DNA of 64,000 nt from Asaccharospora irregularis DSM 2635 (GTDB lineage Bacteria; Bacillota; Clostridia; Peptostreptococcales; Peptostreptococcaceae): positions 1 to 64,000 of the forward strand of contig NZ_FQWX01000005.1 of assembly GCF_900129815.1 (NCBI RefSeq), read 5' to 3'. Position 1 is the first letter of the stretch; each line of letters begins with the position of its first letter. The notes below the pieces were generated by a model. The model worked only from the letters and a program-made list of their open reading frames with translations, searched no databases and was not told the origin of the DNA. Position numbers and translations under genes: made by a program. This document shows, piece after piece, positions 34,942 through 44,873 of the stretch.

Positions 34942-37002
34942 CTATATAATTGTAGCTATAATCATATCTATTAATTTTATGAATATGAATGGAGTTATAA
35001 TTCCTCCAAGACCGTATATTAAAAGATTTCTTGATAAAAGCTTACTTGCAGGTAACTCCTTATATTTAACACCTTTAAGTGCTAATGGTACCAGTGCTAT
35101 TATTATAAGTGCATTGTATATAACTGCACTCATAATAGCACTCTCAGTACTATACAAATTCATTATATTTAATTTATTTAATTGTGGGTATATTCCTATA
35201 AATAGAGATGGAATTATAGCAAAATATTTAGCTATATCATTTGCTATACTAAAAGTTGTTAATGAACCTCTAGTCATAAGTAACTGCTTTCCTATTTTCA
35301 CAATTTCAATTAGTTTAGTAGGGCTAGAGTCTAAGTCAACCATATTTCCTGCCTCCTTAGCCGCCTGAGTTCCAGTATTCATAGCAACCGCAACATCTGC
35401 CTGAGCAAGCGCAGGTGCATCATTGCTACCATCTCCTGTCATTGCCACTAAATGTCCGTTCTTCTGATAGTTATTTATTAAATCTAGCTTAGCCTTAGGT
35501 GTTGCCTCTGCCAAAAAGTCATCTACTCCTGCCTCAACCGCGATAGCTGCAGCTGTAAGAGGATTGTCTCCAGTTATCATAACCGTTTTAATTCCCATTT
35601 TTCTTAGTTCATTAAACTTATCTGCTACCCCTTCTTTTAGAATGTCTTTTAGGTATATAACACCTAAGACTCTTTCATTCTTGCAAAGGACTAAAGGAGT
35701 TCCTCCTTTTTTGGAAATTTTTTCAACTATTTCATCACATTCTTTTGGGTAGATTCCTCCCATTTCTTCCACGAACACTTTTATAGAGCTTGCTGCCCCT
35801 TTTCTTATTTTAGTTTCCTTAATATTTGCTCCACTCATTCTAGTTTTCGCAGAAAATGGTACAAACTCTGCATCTTTAACATTTAAGTATTTACCATTTA
35901 TAGCATGACTTTTTTTAGCTAAAATTACTATACTTCTTCCCTCTGGCGTTTCATCTAAAGTTGAGCTTAACTCTGCACACTCTATAAATTCTTCTATATC
36001 TATATTTCTGAGTGCTATAAATTCACTAGCCTGTCTATTTCCATAAGTTATAGTCCCAGTTTTATCTAAAAGTAATATATCTACATCTCCAGCTGCTTCT
36101 ATAGCTCTACCTGAAGTTGCAAGTACGTTTTTATTATTTAATCTACTCATTCCTGCAATTCCTATTGAAGAAAGTAATGCCCCTATTGTAGTGGGAGCTA
36201 AACAAACAAGTAGAGCTACTAAAGATGATATTGAAACAGTTCTCCCTACCCCATTTTGTATAATAGCAAATTCACTAAATGGGTATATTGTAATTGTAAC
36301 AACTACGAATATAGATGTTAAAGCTATAAGTAAAGTTTGTAGTGCTATCTCATTCGGAGTCTTCTTTCTCTGTGCACCCTCTACCATTGCAATCATTTTA
36401 TCTAAAAAACTCTCACCTGCAGTTGATGTAACTTCTACTATCAGATAATCCGATACAACAGTAGTTCCACCTGTCACAGCGCATCTATCCCCACCTGACT
36501 CCCTTATAACAGGTGCACTTTCTCCCGTTATCGCACTTTCATCTACTGATGCTACTCCCTCTATAACATCTCCATCAGCTGGGATCTGACTATCAGCCTC
36601 AACAAGAACAATATCACCTTTTTTCAATAAGTTTGATGGAATCATTTCAATCTCACTATTTTTATCACAAGTTTTAAGTTTTTTAGCTATAACATCTTTT
36701 TTTGCCGCCCTTAAACTACTAGCTTGTGCCTTTCCACGTCCTTCTGCTATTGCCTCTGCAAAATTTGCAAATAAAACAGTAGACCATAAAAATAAACTAA
36801 TCATAAAAGTAAACACTGTATTTTCATCAACTATATCAAAAAAAGACATAATAGTTATAACACTAGTAACTATAGAACCTATATAAACTATAAACATTAC
36901 TGGATTTTTAAGTTGTACCCTAATATCTAATTTTTTAATAGAATCCTTGAAACTCTCTTTGAATACTTCTCTATCAATAAACTTTTTATTTAAATCGCCC
37001 AT
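34942..37002 (-). CDS. kdpB: KdpB, P-type ATPase of the potassium pump
   Basis: 686 residues, the normal length. TGES actuator loop (159-162), phosphorylation site D313 in [15 protein letters not shown] nucleotide-binding lysine region, [13 protein letters not shown] and [31 protein letters not shown] are all present. It hydrolyses ATP to drive K+ uptake through KdpA. Ribosome-binding site AAGGAGA. Confidence 0.97.
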   Translation of the reverse strand: MGDLNKKFIDREVFKESFKDSIKKLDIRVQLKNPVMFIVYIGSIVTSVITIMSFFDIVDENTVFTFMISLFLWSTVLFANFAEAIAEGRGKAQASSLRAAKKDVIAKKLKTCDKNSEIEMIPSNLLKKGDIVLVEADSQIPADGDVIEGVASVDESAITGESAPVIRESGGDRCAVTGGTTVVSDYLIVEVTSTAGESFLDKMIAMVEGAQRKKTPNEIALQTLLIALTSIFVVVTITIYPFSEFAIIQNGVGRTVSISSLVALLVCLAPTTIGALLSSIGIAGMSRLNNKNVLATSGRAIEAAGDVDILLLDKTGTITYGNRQASEFIALRNIDIEEFIECAELSSTLDETPEGRSIVILAKKSHAINGKYLNVKDAEFVPFSAKTRMSGANIKETKIRKGAASSIKVFVEEMGGIYPKECDEIVEKISKKGGTPLVLCKNERVLGVIYLKDILKEGVADKFNELRKMGIKTVMITGDNPLTAAAIAVEAGVDDFLAEATPKAKLDLINNYQKNGHLVAMTGDGSNDAPALAQADVAVAMNTGTQAAKEAGNMVDLDSSPTKLIEIVKIGKQLLMTRGSLTTFSIANDIAKYFAIIPSLFIGIYPQLNKLNIMNLYSTESAIMSAVIYNALIIIALVPLALKGVKYKELPASKLLSRNLLIYGLGGIITPFIFIKLIDMIIATII

Positions 37003-37023
37003 ATTAATATCTCCTTATCTAGT

Positions 37024-38763
37024 CTAAAACACCATATTTAAATGCTCTGCTATTGGTCCTAGTGCTAATGATGGTAAAAATCCTAGAGCACCTATCATAA
37101 TAACAACTCCTACTAACAAAAATACAAATAAAGCATTATTAGTAGCCAAAGTCCCTACACTTTCTGGTACTTTTTTCTTACCAGCTAATGATTCTGCTAT
37201 CTTTATAATTAAAATTATTGGTATAAAACGTGCAAAAATCATTATAATTCCAGTCAGTAAATTTACAAATGTGTTATTAGCTCCAAACCCTGCAAAAGCG
37301 CTACCATTGTTATTTCCAGTAGAACTTAGTGCATACAATATCTCTGAGAATCCGTGTGGTCCCGAATTATTTAGTAGACTAATTACATCTGGAGACATAC
37401 AAACTATGGATGTACCAATCAACACTAACATAGGTGTTGTAATTATCATGATTGAAGCCATCTTCATTTCAAATGGTTCTATCTTCTTACCTAAATATTC
37501 AGGTGTTCTCCCTACCATAAGACCCGAAATAAATACTGTTAATATTACAAATGCTAACATCCCATAAAGTCCGCATCCAACCCCTCCAAATACAACTTCT
37601 CCTAATTGCATAAGTAAGGTCAAAATCATTCCTCCAATAGGTGTAAAAGAATCATGCATAGAATTTACTGAACCATTTGATGCTGATGTTGTAGTAACTC
37701 CCCATATAACTGAATTTGTTACTCCGAATCTCACTTCTTTTCCTTCCATATTTCCACCAGACTGTTGAATATTTATATCATCTATTATAGACAAGTTTCT
37801 TGAAAGTTCCGGTGTAGACTTATACTCAAAGTACATTGTGGTAGCTATAGCAAGAGTAAAAATAATTAACATTGCATATAAGAGAACTTTTCCCTGTTTC
37901 TTATCTCCAATCATATCTCCAAATGTAAAACATAACGCTGCTGGTATTAGTATTATGGATACCATCTGAGCAAAATTAGATAAATATGTTGGATTTTCTA
38001 ATGGGTGTGATGAATTTGTTCCAAAAAAACCACCCCCATTGGTTCCAAGTTGCTTTATAGCTATCTGACTCGCTGCAGGTCCGCCTGGGATTATTTGTTT
38101 ATCAATAAAATCTCCGTCATTTAATTTTATTTCTTCTAATAATCTAACTTCTTGGTATGGTTTAAAATTTTGAACTACCCCTTGAGTCGTTAAAAATATT
38201 GCAAGAACTAATGACATAGGTAATAAAATATATAATGTAGATTTAGTTAAATCAACCCAAAAATTACCTAGACTCTTACATTTAACTCCTTTGATTCCTC
38301 TAATTAATACAATTAGTACACTTATACCTACGGCTGCTGATAAAAAGTTTTGAACCGTAAGTCCTAACATCTGTGATATATAGCTTAGTGTAGTTTCCCC
38401 ACTATAAGCCTGCCAATTTGTATTAGTTATAAAACTAGATGCTGTATTAAATGCAAGATCCCAACTTACGCTTCCTAATTTCTCCGGATTTAGAGGCAGT
38501 AAGTACTGAATTTTCTGTAGTATTGTAACAAATACTAAGCTAATAAAACTAAATGATATTATACTTAAAATATACTCTTTCGCGCTCATCTCCTCTTCAT
38601 TTACCTTTAATAGTTTGTAAATAAACTTCTCTACCGGCTTCATTATACGTGTTAAAAAAACCTTTTTATTTTTAAATACACTAGATATATAAATACCTAA
38701 AGGCTTAGCTAATAATATAACTACTGTAATAAAAAATATAAATTGAATTATAATACTCTTCAT
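37024..38763 (-). CDS. kdpA: KdpA, potassium-binding channel subunit
   Basis: 579 residues, about ten helices. The four degenerate selectivity loops are visible, including TNTNWQAYSGE, LGTNGGGFFGTNSSHP and SSTGNNNGSAF. First gene of the operon, GGAGG site. I found no KdpF-sized frame with a ribosome-binding site directly upstream. No c-di-AMP or other known leader element was recognised before it. Confidence 0.97.
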   Translation of the reverse strand: MKSIIIQFIFFITVVILLAKPLGIYISSVFKNKKVFLTRIMKPVEKFIYKLLKVNEEEMSAKEYILSIISFSFISLVFVTILQKIQYLLPLNPEKLGSVSWDLAFNTASSFITNTNWQAYSGETTLSYISQMLGLTVQNFLSAAVGISVLIVLIRGIKGVKCKSLGNFWVDLTKSTLYILLPMSLVLAIFLTTQGVVQNFKPYQEVRLLEEIKLNDGDFIDKQIIPGGPAASQIAIKQLGTNGGGFFGTNSSHPLENPTYLSNFAQMVSIILIPAALCFTFGDMIGDKKQGKVLLYAMLIIFTLAIATTMYFEYKSTPELSRNLSIIDDINIQQSGGNMEGKEVRFGVTNSVIWGVTTTSASNGSVNSMHDSFTPIGGMILTLLMQLGEVVFGGVGCGLYGMLAFVILTVFISGLMVGRTPEYLGKKIEPFEMKMASIMIITTPMLVLIGTSIVCMSPDVISLLNNSGPHGFSEILYALSSTGNNNGSAFAGFGANNTFVNLLTGIIMIFARFIPIILIIKIAESLAGKKKVPESVGTLATNNALFVFLLVGVVIMIGALGFLPSLALGPIAEHLNMVF

Positions 38764-38878
38764 TTTTTATCCTCCTCAAATTTTCTATATCCCTATCTTA
38801 TTAGTTTTTATATAAATTAGAGGTTAAGATATATGTATTAGTATTAAGATTGTATAAAGATTTTCAAACTATAAATTA

Positions 38879-38924
38879 AGGGTTATTAAAAAATAACTGT
38901 AAGTCATCTTTTAATAACCCTTTT
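38879..38924 (-). terminator. hairpin after a chimeric gene remnant
   Basis: AAGGGTTATTAAAA pairs with TTTTAATAACCCTT. It lies 15 bases after the remnant stop and about 115 bases upstream of kdpA. Confidence 0.65.
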
Positions 38925-38938
38925 AGATTAGTACTTAA

Positions 38939-39056
38939 TTATAAATCTAGATTTAAACTCTCTCTTACTTCTTTTAGATAGCTACTTCTTATAACTAAAA
39001 AATATACTATTTGTACTAAAAAGAAACTCGCACTAACAAAAAAAGCTGACGAGGCA
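38939..39056 (-). pseudogene. 3' remnant of a multi-helix membrane protein gene
   Basis: A frame open from about 39056 to a TAA at 38939 gives SSAFFVSASFFLVQIVYFLVI, then RSSYLKEVRESLNLDL: one membrane helix and a basic/acidic cytoplasmic tail, as at the end of MFS-type transporters. It has no start codon and overlaps, in another frame, the end of a truncated response-regulator gene. The two look joined by a deletion. Confidence 0.5.
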
Positions 39057-39158
39057 ATCTTCAACTACCGATACCTCAAATCCATACCTTTCTATATGAT
39101 CCTTTAATAGCCTTCTTATTGATATATCATCCTCTATTATATAAATCTTATTTTTCAT
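39033..39158 (-). pseudogene. 5' fragment of a response-regulator gene
   Basis: An ATG at 39158 behind a GGAGGA site opens a receiver-domain start: MKNKIYIIEDDISIRRLL, then HIERYGFEV. After about 33 residues the frame continues into foreign sequence and stops at 39033. The first beta strand and acidic pocket (E9 D10 D11) are present; the phospho-acceptor is gone. Non-functional remnant. Confidence 0.65.
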
Positions 39159-39307
39159 TTCATTCCTCCAAATTAATAAATAAAGTTATCTTTTCTAATT
39201 TAAATCCTACAATAATATGATAATATAATTATATACATTATATCTAAATAAAAATATTTATATTTAGGACTATAATATTAAATATAAACATTCTAAGGGG
39301 AGATTAT

Positions 39308-39490
39308 ATGTCGATTACGATTGAACTTTTTTTCCAGATATTTAATACATTTATATTAGTACTAATTGCTATAATTTTAATATGGGTTATCCCTAGACTT
39401 CTAAATAAAGTCAAATCGAAGAATACACTAATGGTAGATAAAATCAATAATTTAGAAAAAAAGATTAATGAGTTAGAGGATAAACAGTAG
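39308..39490 (+). CDS. small membrane protein with coiled-coil tail
   Basis: 60 residues: a single helix (about 8-29), then a basic stretch (RLLNKVKSK) and a C-terminal heptad segment (MVDKINNLEKKINELEDKQ). A good AGGGGAG site precedes the ATG and a terminator follows, so it is probably a true gene. No family recognised; such proteins often act as small regulators or scaffolds in the membrane. Confidence 0.65.
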   Translation: MSITIELFFQIFNTFILVLIAIILIWVIPRLLNKVKSKNTLMVDKINNLEKKINELEDKQ

Positions 39491-39510
39491 AAAATTTTAA
39501 TATTATAAGA

Positions 39511-39547
39511 TTAAGGCAGGATAAGAAAAAACTTACCCTGCTTTTAT
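39511..39547. terminator. bidirectional terminator
   Basis: AAGGCAGGATAAG faces CTTACCCTGCTTTT (one mismatch), between the convergent small membrane protein and DbpA genes. Confidence 0.85.
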
Positions 39548-39563
39548 TTTATAGTATTTTGGA

Positions 39564-41006
39564 TTATAGTACTTTTTTTACCTTTCTAAGTTTGCCTTTT
39601 ATGTTCTTATTCTGCAACACTTTAAGAACCATTTCACCTTTGCTATTTAATATTTCCACAAATGTAGATACATCAAGTATGTTTATAACCCCAATATCGC
39701 TAGGTGTTATACCCTCTATACTGCAGAGTGTGCCTACTATATCTACGGGTCTCATCTTATTTCTTTTACCAGCATTAATATGTAATTTGACTATTTCTTT
39801 ACTAAGAATAGCCCCCTTTACCTCTTTTGTATCTGGTTTTTGTAGTAATTTTCGTTCAAAATCTGCTATACATCTGCTGACAATACTCTTATCAGGTGCC
39901 TCCTTAAAAGAAATCTCCTTACCAGTGTATAAGTAAATTTCAGATATTCGTCTTTCATCAGATTCCATTGCAAAAGTAATCGCTATCCCACCTTTCCCAG
40001 CACGTCCAGTCCTACCTATTCTATGCACATAATTTTCTCTTAAGACAGGTACATCGTAGTTTATAACATGGGTTACATCGTCAATATCTATTCCTCTAGA
40101 CGCTACGTCTGTAGCTATTAAATATCTAAAGTGACCTTTCTTAAAGTTAGAGATTACTCTTATTCTGTCATCTTGTTCCATTCCTCCATGTATTTTGTCA
40201 CATGGATACTTTATCTTACTCAGTTCATTAAAAAGCCTCTCTACCTTGTCCTTAGTGTTACAAAATACCAAACAACTATCCGGGTTTTCTACAGTAGTTA
40301 TATCCTTTAATAATTCTAATTTTTCAGATTCCTCCACATTGTAACCATACTGTTGTATGCTATCTACAGTTAAATTCTTAGACTCAATTTCTATATTGAC
40401 AGGGTTACTCATATATTTTTGGGATATAGAATCTATATCCTCTGGCATTGTAGCTGAAAATAGCATTGTTGTACGTCTTGATGGAAGGCTTTGTATTATT
40501 TCTTCTATTTGTTCTACAAACCCCATACTAAGCATTTCATCCGCTTCATCTATTACAATATACTTTATATTATCTGTTATAAGACTTCCTCTATTAATGT
40601 GGTCTATTATTCTCCCTGGAGTTCCGACTACTATATGACATTTTTGCTTAAGCTCTTTTTCTTGCATAGAAAATGAAGACCTCCCAAATATTGCGGGTAC
40701 TTTTATCCTTTTAAATCTTCCTATGTTGAATACATCTTCCTTTATTTGAATTGCAAGTTCCCTAGTCGGTGTAAGTATTAAAGCTTGAGGCTTATTTTCA
40801 TTCCAATCAACCAATTCACATAATGGGATTGCAAATGATGCTGTTTTTCCACTCCCTGTTTGTGACTTAACTAGTAAATCCCTACAATCTAGTGCAACTG
40901 GTATTACCTCTTCCTGAACTTTTGTGGGACTTTTATAATCCAATATATCGAGTGATTTTAGTATTTCATCACTCAATTTGTATTTCTTAAAGTTTGATTT
41001 TATCAT
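39564..41006 (-). CDS. dbpA: DEAD-box RNA helicase DbpA
   Basis: 480 residues. Motifs: AQTGSGKT-type Walker A (KSQTGSGKTASFAIP), PTRELAIQ, DEADEML, SAT, YVHRIGRTGRAGKGG. The C terminus is the DbpA RNA-binding domain (KLHINAGKRNKMRPVDIVGTL onward), which targets hairpin 92 of 23S rRNA in large-subunit assembly. Monocistronic. No strong ribosome-binding site before the ATG. Confidence 0.93.
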   Translation of the reverse strand: MIKSNFKKYKLSDEILKSLDILDYKSPTKVQEEVIPVALDCRDLLVKSQTGSGKTASFAIPLCELVDWNENKPQALILTPTRELAIQIKEDVFNIGRFKRIKVPAIFGRSSFSMQEKELKQKCHIVVGTPGRIIDHINRGSLITDNIKYIVIDEADEMLSMGFVEQIEEIIQSLPSRRTTMLFSATMPEDIDSISQKYMSNPVNIEIESKNLTVDSIQQYGYNVEESEKLELLKDITTVENPDSCLVFCNTKDKVERLFNELSKIKYPCDKIHGGMEQDDRIRVISNFKKGHFRYLIATDVASRGIDIDDVTHVINYDVPVLRENYVHRIGRTGRAGKGGIAITFAMESDERRISEIYLYTGKEISFKEAPDKSIVSRCIADFERKLLQKPDTKEVKGAILSKEIVKLHINAGKRNKMRPVDIVGTLCSIEGITPSDIGVINILDVSTFVEILNSKGEMVLKVLQNKNIKGKLRKVKKVL

Positions 41007-41130
41007 TTGAATTTCTCTTTTCTTATATAGTTATAGTAATATTTATTATATCGTACCATAAAATACTCTATATTATATTTCCATTTATGCATTATTTTAT
41101 TATACTTATGACAAAAATCTGTATAACCTA

Positions 41131-41177
41131 AAAATAAGGGTGTAGAACCTGAAAAATACAGATTCCATACCCTTATC
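41131..41177 (-). terminator. terminator of the TauE/SafE gene
   Basis: ATAAGGGTATGGAATCTG faces CAGGTTCTACACCCTTAT with a few mismatches, followed on the minus strand by T5. Confidence 0.85.
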
Positions 41178-41207
41178 TAAATTTATATTATACTTAGTTA
41201 AAAAACT

Positions 41208-42095
41208 CTAAGCAACGTTTTCCACACCCTCAGGCTTTTTCTTTAATCCAGCTGATAACATAGTCGTAGCTGTATAAAGTACTACCATTACTACTAACCA
41301 GTTTAACCAATATACTGGCATATTTGTTACGAATAATAATGCGACTATAGATCCCACTATTCCACCTATTGTTATACCCATAGATATACTTTTCTCATAA
41401 GCACCTTCTCTAACAAACTTAGAACTTGCTATTGGACCTACGAAAGCACATGCACCCATCATTATCGGGAATGCTGCCTTAGGGTTCATTCCAAGTAATG
41501 CAACCATAGCCATACATGGAGCGTATAATCCTATACCTGCAGTCATAAGTGCACCTAATATAAAGTTCCCTACCATACCTATTATCAAAGTCATTCCTGT
41601 AAGACCCATAGCATTTCCACCTGCTGGCATAAATCCTACTTGTCTAAGAGTGATTAATCCTGCAGTACCTATAAGAGCTACTCCCATTGTTATCTGTACT
41701 ACTCTTTCTGGTAACTTAGATATTATTCCGGCACCTATCCAAGAACCTACCACAGCTGCTACTATCATACCAATAAGAGTGATTATATCTATATCTATTG
41801 CATTTAAAGACATAAACGCTTGCACAATCATCGGAAGTGCATGAGCAACATTTAATGTACCCGGTAATATTTTATCTGGAATATGTATATTTTTGTTTAA
41901 TTTTAATATTGCTGTTGTTGTTGCGAAAGATCCAACACCTATTGCATCAAAAAAGTCCGTTATTAATCCTATCAATAATCCAGATTTAAATAATTTGTTA
42001 TTTCTTCCCTCTTTATTCTTTCTGAAATCGTTAACATAAACGCCAGTAAACCCCGCAGTTACTGTTGTTAATGCAGCTAAAATTACTTTTAACAT
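41208..42095 (-). CDS. TauE/SafE family sulphite/anion exporter
   Basis: 295 residues, about eight helices, with DAIGVGSFATTTAILK and GMNPKAAFPIMMGACAF, typical of the TauE/SafE (DUF81) family. Members export sulphite, sulphoacetate or other organic anions. No sulphur-metabolism genes adjoin, so the substrate is open. GGAG site. Separate transcript. Confidence 0.9.
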   Translation of the reverse strand: MLKVILAALTTVTAGFTGVYVNDFRKNKEGRNNKLFKSGLLIGLITDFFDAIGVGSFATTTAILKLNKNIHIPDKILPGTLNVAHALPMIVQAFMSLNAIDIDIITLIGMIVAAVVGSWIGAGIISKLPERVVQITMGVALIGTAGLITLRQVGFMPAGGNAMGLTGMTLIIGMVGNFILGALMTAGIGLYAPCMAMVALLGMNPKAAFPIMMGACAFVGPIASSKFVREGAYEKSISMGITIGGIVGSIVALLFVTNMPVYWLNWLVVMVVLYTATTMLSAGLKKKPEGVENVA

Positions 42096-42449
42096 GTCCT
42101 CTTCTCCTTAGTAGTTAGTTTTTTGACAAATAAGATTATACTACATTATACATTTTAATTACAATATAAATTTTAAATTTATATTTATTTGACATTTTTA
42201 TGTAATATTCTTAATTTTTTGTCAAGAAAAACTATTTTTTCATACTGAAAATATCGTTTCAAAATCACCTATTTCAAACTAATAATATTCATTCACATAT
42301 TATTTATTACAGTAATACTTAATAATTTTCATTTTTATAATTTATTATATATTTTTTAAAATTATATTTTTCACTTAGATATTATTTTGTTCTCCTAATA
42401 TCACTCAAATTTAAGCTAGATATATTTTAAATATAATTTCCTTCTAATT
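42096..42449. other. AT-rich intergenic region
   Basis: About 350 bases with the leader of the TauE/SafE gene and no open frame, repeat or structure that I can support. A TTGACA-like hexamer at 42190 points away from any gene. Confidence 0.3.
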
Positions 42450-42483
42450 AAAAAACCACTTCCCTATTATATAGAGAAGTGGT
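42450..42483 (-). terminator. terminator of cheV
   Basis: ACCACTTC pairs with GAAGTGGT around a 12-base loop, with six T on the minus strand, overlapping the region just after the cheV stop. Confidence 0.85.
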
Positions 42484-42491
42484 TAAAAATT

Positions 42492-43418
42492 CTATTTACT
42501 TGTCAATCTATCTATAATACTAACAAGGTTGGCTATCTCAGGCTTTGCTATTTGCTCATCTGCACCAAGTGCCTCTCCTTTTCTACGTATTTCGTCACTT
42601 ATTAAAGAAGAGAATAGTACAATTGGCGTGTCTTTTAGTACGCTATCCTCCTTTACAAGTCTTGTAAGTCTATGTCCGTCCATTAGAGGCATTTCAATAT
42701 CTGATACTATACAAGAAACATGTTCTTCAATCGGACTACCAGATTCTTTAACTTCCATCAAATAGTCCCATGCCTCCTGACCATTGTCAGCCTTAACAGT
42801 ATTTCTGTAACCTGCTTTGTGCAAACATTCCGTAATCATTTTTGAAAGTAGCATTGAATCTTCTACAATTAAAATAGATTTTTCGCTAGTTCTACGTTCA
42901 CCTAATCTATCCAGGTTTTCAAATTGAATACTTGATTCTGGACTTATTTCAGCTATAATTTTTTCAAAATCTAAAATAGTTATAAGTCTATCTTTATATT
43001 CTGCTATACCTGTTGCAACACCTTCTTCTCCGCCGTAGATAACTCTATCTGGTTTTCTTATTGATTCCCAAGAAATCCTATTAATACCTGTAACTGTTTC
43101 TACACGGAACGCAAAATTCAATTTATTAAAGTGTGTTATTATAAATATATCGTTATTTGGATTTTCTGACTTAGGAACATTTAAATATTTACCTAACTCT
43201 ATTACCGTAATAATTTCATCTCTCGGTTTTATTACCCCTTCTACAACACTATTTGAATTCGGCATTTTTTTTACTTCTTGAGCCATCATGATTTCACGGA
43301 CTTTTGCTACGTTTATACCAAATAATTCACCGGCAATAGTAAATTCCATTATCTCAAGCTCATTGGTCCCTGACTCCAAAAGTATTTTTGTTTGACTTGT
43401 ACTTTCTGAAAATTCCAT
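42492..43418 (-). CDS. cheV: CheV chemotaxis coupling protein
   Basis: 308 residues: an N-terminal CheW domain (about 20-160, ELFGINVAKVREI, GVIKPRDEIITVIELGKYL) and a C-terminal receiver (180-305; IVEDSMLLSKMI, phospho-acceptor D240 in SCIVSDIEMPLMDGHR). It links receptors to CheA and adapts by phosphorylation. No other chemotaxis or flagellar gene is in the window. Confidence 0.95.
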   Translation of the reverse strand: MEFSESTSQTKILLESGTNELEIMEFTIAGELFGINVAKVREIMMAQEVKKMPNSNSVVEGVIKPRDEIITVIELGKYLNVPKSENPNNDIFIITHFNKLNFAFRVETVTGINRISWESIRKPDRVIYGGEEGVATGIAEYKDRLITILDFEKIIAEISPESSIQFENLDRLGERRTSEKSILIVEDSMLLSKMITECLHKAGYRNTVKADNGQEAWDYLMEVKESGSPIEEHVSCIVSDIEMPLMDGHRLTRLVKEDSVLKDTPIVLFSSLISDEIRRKGEALGADEQIAKPEIANLVSIIDRLTSK

Positions 43419-43634
43419 AATAAATCTCCCCTATTACAAATTTTGTGATTTCTAAAGTATACTTACACTACCTGTAAGTCATATCGGTCTTCCACTTTAA
43501 ATTTATAGTTAAATAGTTTTAACTTCTCTAACTGTAATTTGACAATATACATTCCTTATACTATATATTATTCTGTTTTTCGACCTAAAACTTTATATCT
43601 AATCATCAAAATATTTGTTTTCAACAGAGTATAT

Positions 43635-44840
43635 TTATCTAAATTTTTCTATAAGGCTCTTCATAGTTTCTTTATTCATTGCTCCAGGAACATATTGAGT
43701 TAGATAGCCGTCCTTATCTATTATAAATGTCGATGGAAATGAATTTATTCCATACTGATAAATTAAATTACCACCATCATCAAATACGACAGGAAAAGTA
43801 TAGTTTTGATCTTTTAAAAAGTCTTCTATATCTGATTTAGTCCCTTCATTTCCTATATTAGGAGAAGCAACTCCTAGAATTGCTACATCATCATTATTTT
43901 TGTTATACTCTTTATACAACTCTTCTATATATGGCATCTCTTCTCTACATGGTGGACACCAAGTTGCCCAGAAATTCAAAAACACAGTCTTTCCTTTGTA
44001 GTCCTCTAATTTGTGCTTATTTCCGTACTGATCATATAACACAAAATCCAATGCCTTTATCCTATCTTCTTCTGAGTCTTTATTTGAATCTTTAGCTAAA
44101 TCTTGACTATCTTCTACCTGATTATTTTTTACAGTGTTATTTTGAGTATTCGCTTTTTCCAAGCTACCATTAACTCCATTTATAAACATAACAAGGCCAG
44201 ATATTATAAGTATTGTCCCACCTATTTTTTTAATTTTATCCATATGTTGTTTCATTTTATCTATTGTTTTGAAAAGTTTATTGTAAAATAAAGCTACCAA
44301 AATAAATGGTAGTATAAATCCTATAGTGTATATCCCTATTAGTAGATTGGATAATACTGCACTACTTGATGTCGATGACATTATAAGTACAGATGCAAGT
44401 ATAGGACCTATACAAGGTGTCCATCCAAAACTAAAAGTAAACCCTAATAAGAATGCTGACAATGGATTCATCTCTTTAGACTTAATATTAAATCTTTTTT
44501 CTGTATTAAGTAATGATGATTTTATAATACCCATATAGAATAAGCCCATGAATATTATAATAAGCCCACCTATTATCATTATTAAATCCTTATTAGTATT
44601 AAAAAATGAGCTTAATGCATTTACTGAAGACCCTAGTATAAAAAATGTCGTGGATATTCCAAGAACAAAAAATAATGTATTTTTAAAAAGCGGACCCTGT
44701 ATAAATTTACCATTCTTCATGTTTTCTATACTACTATTCGATAGCATACTTAAATATATCGGTAGTATAGGTAGTATACATGGTGAAAAGAAAGACAATA
44801 CTCCCTCTATAAACACCACTACTAAATTTAATTTTTCCAT
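43635..44840 (-). CDS. CcdA-TlpA fusion, thiol-disulphide membrane reductase
   Basis: 401 residues. The first 225 form a CcdA/DsbD-like membrane domain with C21 (FFSPCILPILP) and C143 (FSFGWTPCIGPIL), which carries electrons across the membrane. A linker (230-258) leads to an extracytoplasmic thioredoxin-like domain (about 262-401) with FLNFWATWCPPCREEMPYIEEL (C295, C298). The two are separate genes in most species. The fusion supplies reducing power outside the cell, for disulphide repair or cystine and peroxide handling. A symporter gene for cystine-like substrates lies 33 bases upstream. Confidence 0.93.
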   Translation of the reverse strand: MEKLNLVVVFIEGVLSFFSPCILPILPIYLSMLSNSSIENMKNGKFIQGPLFKNTLFFVLGISTTFFILGSSVNALSSFFNTNKDLIMIIGGLIIIFMGLFYMGIIKSSLLNTEKRFNIKSKEMNPLSAFLLGFTFSFGWTPCIGPILASVLIMSSTSSSAVLSNLLIGIYTIGFILPFILVALFYNKLFKTIDKMKQHMDKIKKIGGTILIISGLVMFINGVNGSLEKANTQNNTVKNNQVEDSQDLAKDSNKDSEEDRIKALDFVLYDQYGNKHKLEDYKGKTVFLNFWATWCPPCREEMPYIEELYKEYNKNNDDVAILGVASPNIGNEGTKSDIEDFLKDQNYTFPVVFDDGGNLIYQYGINSFPSTFIIDKDGYLTQYVPGAMNKETMKSLIEKFR

Positions 44841-44873
44841 TAAGTTTCCCCCTAGCTTTTGATTTTACTATAT

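Noticed and set aside
38764-39300. Possible c-di-AMP (ydaO) or other riboswitch before kdpA
   Set aside because: Checked for known leader motifs; only two gene remnants and a hairpin were found.
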